Assembly (NCBI GenBank): GCA_003648085.1
Contig: QMOC01000052.1
Coordinates: 1 to 9,646, forward strand
Source of the DNA: Chloroflexota bacterium
GTDB lineage: Bacteria; Chloroflexota; Anaerolineae; B4-G1
DNA: 9,646 bases
Direction: 5' to 3'
Shown: piece by piece, positions 6,354 through 9,646 of the stretch
Numbering within the stretch: position 1 is the first letter of the stretch
How the letters are laid out: every line of letters starts with the position of its first letter
Made by a program: the position numbers and the translations under genes
The notes under the pieces: generated by a model
The model's input: the letters and a program-made list of their open reading frames with translations, nothing else
What the model was told of the DNA's origin: nothing
Database searches by the model: none

Positions 6354-7688
6354 CCGTCTCGCACGATTAAACAACGCTCGCCCCACTGCGTCCGCCTCCT
6401 CCACCAGCGCCGCCTCGTCCACGGTGAGGATCCGCCGCTGGCGCATCACCACCTGCCCGTCCACGATCACATCGCGCACATCGTCAGCACGGGCGCAGAA
6501 GACCAGCGTCTGCAGAATATCGTGGATGGGGCGCAGGTGAGGCCTGCTCAGATCCACAATAACGATGTCGGCCAGCCGACCGGGGTCGAGCGTGCCCGCA
6601 TCCACCCGGCAGGCCCGTGCCCCGCCCTCGGTGGCGGCACGGAAGACATCGGCCGGCGTGATCGCCGTCGGACCGCCGGTCACGACAGAAGCCAGCATCA
6701 CCGCCGCCCGCATCTCCTCCCACATATCGAGCAGGTCGTTGGAGGCACAGCCGTCGTTCCCCAACGCCATCTCCACCCCTGCTGCCTTCAGCGCCGGCCA
6801 GGGCATAGCCCCGTCGGCCAGCCGCATGTTGGACTTGGGACAGTGGACGACGGTCACACCGTAGCGAGCCAGGCGCTCGATCTCGGCCTCGTTCACGTGG
6901 ACGCAATGGACGGCGCTGACCCGCTCGTCCAGCAGCCCCAGCGCCTCCAGCCGCTCCACCGGGCGCATCCCCCAGTTCCGCAGGGCGTCATCCACCTCCC
7001 CCGCCGTCTCGCTCACGTGGATGTGGATACCCAGGTCGTGTGCCTCGGCGGTATCGCGCACCCACCCAAGCAGCCCCTCGTCGCACAAGAAGAGTGTAGA
7101 CGGCCCCAGCGCCACCTGCACCCGCCCGCCCGGCTCGTGCTCCCGCTCGATGAGTCGCTCTGTAGACCGCCGGACTTCCCTCTCATCAAGGAGCAGGTGG
7201 GGGGGAAGCCAGCGGTTGGCCAGGGTGATCGCTCCCACTCCGCGCAGCCCCACATCCCGCCACGCTTTCAGGACCCCCGCCAGCGAGAGATACGCTGCCG
7301 TGTCCAGGTTCTGGCAGCAGGTCGTGCCCGCGCGGACCATCTCCAGCGCCCCCAACGCTGACCAGAGGTAGCCGATCCGTCCGTTGCCGGTCACCTGCTC
7401 CCGAAGGATGACGTCCACCATCGGGAAGAGGACCGCTTCGCACCAATCCATCAGCCGCAGACCCGCGCCCGTCCCTTTGAGGAAATTCTGGTAGAGATGC
7501 GTGTGGGCGTTGACCAGACCGGGAATGACGGCGCAGCCCTGAGCATCTATCGTCTCGGTATCGGGCGGCACGGGGAGGTCACATCCGACGGATACGATAC
7601 GGTTTCCTTCGATGAACAGGTCCGCATCGCGTTCAAAGCGGTGGGCATCGCGGAGAAGGTAGCTTGCTCGGCGGATCAACAGTGTCAC
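6345..7688 (-). CDS. Amidohydrolase, MTA/SAH deaminase or chlorohydrolase group
   Basis: A 447-residue cytoplasmic metal-dependent hydrolase of the amidohydrolase superfamily, in the group with 5'-methylthioadenosine/S-adenosylhomocysteine deaminase, guanine deaminase and atrazine-type chlorohydrolases. Visible metal and active-site residues are H62 and H64 (NAHTHLYQ), H224 and E227 (HIHVSETAGE), H261/H264 (HCVHVNEAEI) and D312 (LGNDGCASNDLLDMWEEMR). The flanking beta domain (1-55 and 365-420, with GRLADIVIVDL and VIVDGQVV) is normal for the family. Position 311 is Asn, where MTA/SAH deaminases usually have Thr or Ser. The start is GTG with GGGAG about 9 bases upstream. Transcription probably begins near 7740 from the strong promoter at 7775-7747, under control of the inverted repeat at 7718-7746. 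The gene stands alone, so its pathway cannot be read from neighbours. It might salvage or degrade a nucleobase, nucleoside or other amine. Confidence 0.88.
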   Translation of the reverse strand: MTLLIRRASYLLRDAHRFERDADLFIEGNRIVSVGCDLPVPPDTETIDAQGCAVIPGLVNAHTHLYQNFLKGTGAGLRLMDWCEAVLFPMVDVILREQVTGNGRIGYLWSALGALEMVRAGTTCCQNLDTAAYLSLAGVLKAWRDVGLRGVGAITLANRWLPPHLLLDEREVRRSTERLIEREHEPGGRVQVALGPSTLFLCDEGLLGWVRDTAEAHDLGIHIHVSETAGEVDDALRNWGMRPVERLEALGLLDERVSAVHCVHVNEAEIERLARYGVTVVHCPKSNMRLADGAMPWPALKAAGVEMALGNDGCASNDLLDMWEEMRAAVMLASVVTGGPTAITPADVFRAATEGGARACRVDAGTLDPGRLADIVIVDLSRPHLRPIHDILQTLVFCARADDVRDVIVDGQVVMRQRRILTVDEAALVEEADAVGRALFNRARRGQ

Positions 7689-7717
7689 TCCAATCTCCCG
7701 GTTCCCCCTAATTATTG

Positions 7718-7746
7718 GTGAACAAATGTCAATAACATTGGTTCAC
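7718..7746. promoter_or_regulatory. Inverted-repeat operator over the amidohydrolase transcription start
   Basis: Left arm GTGAACAAATGT (7718-7729), spacer CAATA, right arm ACATTGGTTCAC (7735-7746). The arms match at 11 of 12 positions. The repeat starts directly beside the -10 box (7752-7747) and covers about -6 to +23 relative to the predicted start on the minus strand, as expected for a repressor site. The arm sequence and length are compatible with a dimeric regulator such as a GntR, TetR or LacI-type protein. No regulator gene is next to it, so the binder is unknown. Confidence 0.7.
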
Positions 7747-7775
7747 ACTATATCACATTTCGTGCCCTTTGTCAA
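7747..7775 (-). promoter_or_regulatory. Strong sigma70 promoter of the amidohydrolase
   Basis: On the minus strand the -35 box is TTGACA (7775-7770, full consensus) and the -10 box is TATAGT (7752-7747, 5 of 6). The spacer is exactly 17 bases and a TGA triplet just before the -10 gives an extended -10. The predicted start near 7740 leaves a leader of about 52 bases before the GTG at 7688. Confidence 0.8.
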
Positions 7776-8012
7776 CCGCTCGGGGCCTTCCCAAAGTAGG
7801 TCAAATTGGCAATTTGACCCACGGCGCGTCGCGTTGCACGGTACGGCAAGCACATCCACATCGCCAAATGTGGCTGGCGAGAGGGTCGGATGCGACTTGG
7901 GAAAGCCCTGCGGTTTTAACCCACCGAGTGCAGAAAAGTTCTGAGGTCACTGCTACGAGCGGGGAAGATCCCTGTCCAACGAAGGGGACATATAATCAAG
8001 AGGTTGCACGAA
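7776..8012. other. Non-coding stretch with several inverted repeats
   Basis: No convincing gene is seen between the amidohydrolase promoter and the end of the nucleotidyltransferase gene. Plus-strand reading frames here have low-complexity, unstructured translations. The stretch holds a 27-nt inverted repeat (7796-7822) and interlocking 6-bp repeats at 7856-7880. It also has a 9-bp stem with a 3-base loop and a 4-base bulge (7927-7951), a TGTCC/GGACA pair (7973-7977 with 7986-7990), and a consensus TATAAT at 7991-7996 on the plus strand without a good -35. No T-run that would mark an intrinsic terminator is visible. Confidence 0.6.
7796..7822. repeat. 27-nt nearly perfect inverted repeat
   Basis: GTAGGTCAAATTG (7796-7808), central G, CAATTTGACCCAC (7810-7822). 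The inner 10-bp arms are perfect, and 12 of 13 positions match over the full arms. It lies about 20 bases upstream of the amidohydrolase -35 box and downstream of the nucleotidyltransferase gene. It could be an operator, an RNA hairpin at the end of the upstream transcript, or one copy of a dispersed palindromic repeat. The sequence alone does not decide. Confidence 0.75.
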
Positions 8013-9089
8013 TCACCAGCTGGAAGTCACGCATGGTTTGATGTACTCCGCGCCCTTCAGCCAGGTCGTGCCGATGACCAGCCGCCGCGGCTCACCGTCC
8101 ACGCTCTCCAGTTTCCCTAGCGCTTCGATCTCCTGACCCGCGTCGGCTACGTCGCAGTAGAGCCCTTCGCAGGCGACAACCTCCCGCACCTCGACCGCCT
8201 CCGGGGCCCCGTCCAAGACCCGCACGTCCCCCACCCGGTACACGGCGGGCAGGAAGAGCGATTCCCCCGCCTCGACGACGACGGCCTGGATCCGCGCGGC
8301 CCCTCGGCCCCGGTAGATGTGCTCGCCATACTGCTCGGTGATCTCCGCGTCCGTCCGGGTGGGATGGATGGAGAAGTAGCGTCCCCTGTAGAAACCATAG
8401 TTCCAGCGCCGACCGGCGACATACTGCGCCTCCTCCAGGGTGAGGGGGAATCGCTCCGTGATCCGCCGGCACCACCGAGCGATAAACTCCGCATCCGGTC
8501 GCCGGATCTGCGGGCTCCTGCCCTCGCTCAACGTCTCCCGCACCTTCCGCGCGTTCTCCAGCCCATACACCAGCAGATCAATGTCCGAAAAGGCAGGATC
8601 GTGGAGCCCAATCAGGATAGAGCCGGTGACCCCCAGGTCCTCCGGGCCGATCCCGGCACACGCTGCCACCTCCATCGCCAGGCTGCGCGTCTCCTCCTCC
8701 AGCGGGTCGCGGGGCTCGGCCAATATCCCCGCCAGCCGCTCCTGCGGGGCGTAGTAGCGAACGACGTACTCCCTGGGCACCATGGAAAAGCGGATGCCTC
8801 GCACCGGACAGTCATAGACGTACCAGGGGTAGCGACGCTCCAGGTAGCGAAGGGTCTCCAGGACGTTGCGGACGTGGTAGTAAGGCAACTCGCGCCGGTA
8901 GGCGGTTTCCCCGTCGCGCCACTTCCCCAGGGGATCGGGCGAGTACTTGAGATAGGCCGTGTACCGGTCCGGCGGGTGGAGATAGCCGGTCACGCAGAAG
9001 AACATCCCCTCCCGGGTACGGAGAAAGTCCCGCTCCTTGGGCTTGCGCCCTCCCTGCCGAAGAGCCACAGGTTCATTCTCTCGGCTCAT
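8013..9089 (-). CDS. Pol-beta-type nucleotidyltransferase domain protein, archaeal-like
   Basis: A 358-residue protein with a nucleotidyltransferase core of the DNA polymerase beta superfamily. G156-S157 is followed after 11 residues by D169-I-D171 (SDIDLLVYG), the metal-binding pattern of the superfamily. Around it are conserved-looking segments: RDFLRTREGMFFCVTGYLHP (20-39), YLKYSPDPLGKW (46-57), a central helical part and a C-terminal beta-rich part (265-345). I recognise this overall design from uncharacterised archaeal proteins annotated as predicted nucleotidyltransferases; the substrate is unknown. The start at 9089 was chosen because GAGGG (9100-9096) lies 6 bases upstream. An ATG at 9095 and a GTG at 9116 are in-frame alternatives. 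The gene overlaps the end of larC by 17 bases, so the two are translated together. A role connected to the nickel-pincer nucleotide or to nucleotide transfer is possible, but this is inference. Confidence 0.8.
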   Translation of the reverse strand: MSRENEPVALRQGGRKPKERDFLRTREGMFFCVTGYLHPPDRYTAYLKYSPDPLGKWRDGETAYRRELPYYHVRNVLETLRYLERRYPWYVYDCPVRGIRFSMVPREYVVRYYAPQERLAGILAEPRDPLEEETRSLAMEVAACAGIGPEDLGVTGSILIGLHDPAFSDIDLLVYGLENARKVRETLSEGRSPQIRRPDAEFIARWCRRITERFPLTLEEAQYVAGRRWNYGFYRGRYFSIHPTRTDAEITEQYGEHIYRGRGAARIQAVVVEAGESLFLPAVYRVGDVRVLDGAPEAVEVREVVACEGLYCDVADAGQEIEALGKLESVDGEPRRLVIGTTWLKGAEYIKPCVTSSW

Positions 9090-9646
9090 CCCCATCCCTC
9101 TGCCCCACCTGGGCACGGGCAGCCTCCAGCGCCTCCTGGTACACCTCCTTGAGAGGCACGCCCCGCTCCCCGGCGATACGCCGGCACTCCCGATATTCCG
9201 GCGCGACGTTCACCACTGCCTCACCTCGCCGGGCCACCTTCACTCCGATCGGCCCGTAGCGCGTCTCCACGACGACGCGCTCCCGTCCAAGCTTCCATCG
9301 CCGCATCGAGCACGTCCGCACCCCGATGGTTGTCGTCTCCGAGAACAACACCTCCAGCACGTCCGGTACGCGCTCATCCGCCAGAATCACGCTCAACTGC
9401 ACCCCCGGCCGCCCCCGCTTCATCTGGATCGGTGTCAGAAAGACGTCCAACGCCCCTGCATCGAACAGCCGCGCCATTACGTGCTCGTACCACTGGGGGT
9501 TCATATCGTCTATGTTGGTCTCAACGACCGTGACCACATCCTCCTCGTACCCCCCCACCCCATCCGTCGTCGCACCGATGGAGACGCGCAGCAGGTTGGG
9601 GAGCGGGAGGTCACGGCTCCCGGCCCCGTATCCCACCCGCTCCACC
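9073..9646 (-). CDS. larC: LarC, nickel-pincer cofactor biosynthesis protein (C-terminal part)
   Basis: The C-terminal 191 codons of a longer gene that begins beyond base 9646; the in-frame GTG near the edge is not the real start. The segments VVETNIDDMNPQWYEHVM, LFDAGALDVFLTPIQMKRGR and SETTTIGVRTCSMRRWKLGR are the hallmark C-terminal sequences of LarC (formerly DUF111). LarC is the CTP-dependent enzyme that inserts nickel into the pyridinium-bisthiocarboxylate mononucleotide used by lactate racemase LarA and related racemases and epimerases. The frame in this part is continuous. In some bacteria the gene is expressed through a programmed frameshift, which cannot be judged here because the relevant part is missing. 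The protein ends in a charged tail that overlaps the downstream nucleotidyltransferase gene. No larA, larB or larE is in the window. Confidence 0.92.
   Translation of the reverse strand, partial: VERVGYGAGSRDLPLPNLLRVSIGATTDGVGGYEEDVVTVVETNIDDMNPQWYEHVMARLFDAGALDVFLTPIQMKRGRPGVQLSVILADERVPDVLEVLFSETTTIGVRTCSMRRWKLGRERVVVETRYGPIGVKVARRGEAVVNVAPEYRECRRIAGERGVPLKEVYQEALEAARAQVGQRDGDEPRE

Noticed and set aside
7711..7732. Second TTGACA (7732-7727) with AATAAT (7716-7711) on the minus strand
   Set aside because: The spacer is only 10 bases, and the TTGACA lies inside the operator repeat; the upstream promoter at 7775-7747 fits far better.
7864..7874. The 11-mer CCAAATGTGGC also occurs near position 155 inside the regulator gene
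   Set aside because: One copy is coding sequence and the match does not extend; likely chance.
7769..8041. Plus-strand open frame of 90 codons in the intergenic region
   Set aside because: It starts inside the amidohydrolase promoter, runs through the 27-nt palindrome, has no ribosome binding site and gives an unstructured translation.
8319..9152. Plus-strand open frame (277 codons) antisense to the nucleotidyltransferase
   Set aside because: Pro/Arg/Leu-rich shadow without domains or a ribosome binding site.
1..9646. CRISPR arrays, tRNA or rRNA genes, insertion sequences
   Set aside because: No regularly spaced direct repeats, no cloverleaf or rRNA-like segment and no transposase-like frame were seen on either strand.

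Overview
The window is a high-GC bacterial segment with almost no spare DNA between genes. Most genes lie on the minus strand and follow one another with ATGA-type or short overlaps. Divergent gene families, an archaeal-looking nucleotidyltransferase, nickel-pincer cofactor biosynthesis (LarC) and a TumE-type toxin-antitoxin pair together suggest a deep-branching, environmental or thermophilic bacterium. Chloroflexota is my best guess, but this is inference from gene style and not from a marker gene.

Region A (1-5570, minus strand) is one five-gene catabolic operon. In transcription order it holds a GlcD-like FAD-linked oxidase (5570-4167), a GlcF/HdrD-like iron-sulfur protein with two CCG domains (4174-2993), a zinc-dependent MDR dehydrogenase (2894-1854), an FGGY carbohydrate kinase related to xylulokinase (1857-340) and a SorC-family sugar-responsive regulator that runs off the left edge (343-1). 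The natural reading is uptake or oxidation of a polyol, sugar or sugar acid: the MDR enzyme makes a keto-sugar, the kinase phosphorylates it, the regulator senses the phosphorylated product, and the FAD/Fe-S pair passes electrons from a hydroxy-acid or polyol substrate to the quinone pool or another carrier. The exact substrate is not recognisable, and several active-site motifs differ from the textbook enzymes.

Region B (5573-6344, plus strand) is a small two-gene insertion with visibly lower GC: a probable antitoxin (98 aa) followed one base later by a TumE-family toxin (140 aa). It has its own promoter, with a perfect extended -10 element. It sits between the oxidase operon, from which it diverges, and an amidohydrolase, with which it converges.

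Region C (6345-7775, minus strand) is a single amidohydrolase of the MTA/SAH deaminase, guanine deaminase and chlorohydrolase group. Upstream is a near-consensus sigma70 promoter, with a 12-5-12 inverted repeat abutting the -10 box and covering the predicted transcription start. This is a clear repressor-operator layout. Further upstream (7776-8012) is non-coding DNA with a 27-nt nearly perfect inverted repeat and several smaller hairpins.

Region D (8013-9646, minus strand) is the C-terminal part of larC (nickel-pincer nucleotide cofactor biosynthesis), overlapping by 17 bases a pol-beta-type nucleotidyltransferase. This suggests that the two proteins are made together.
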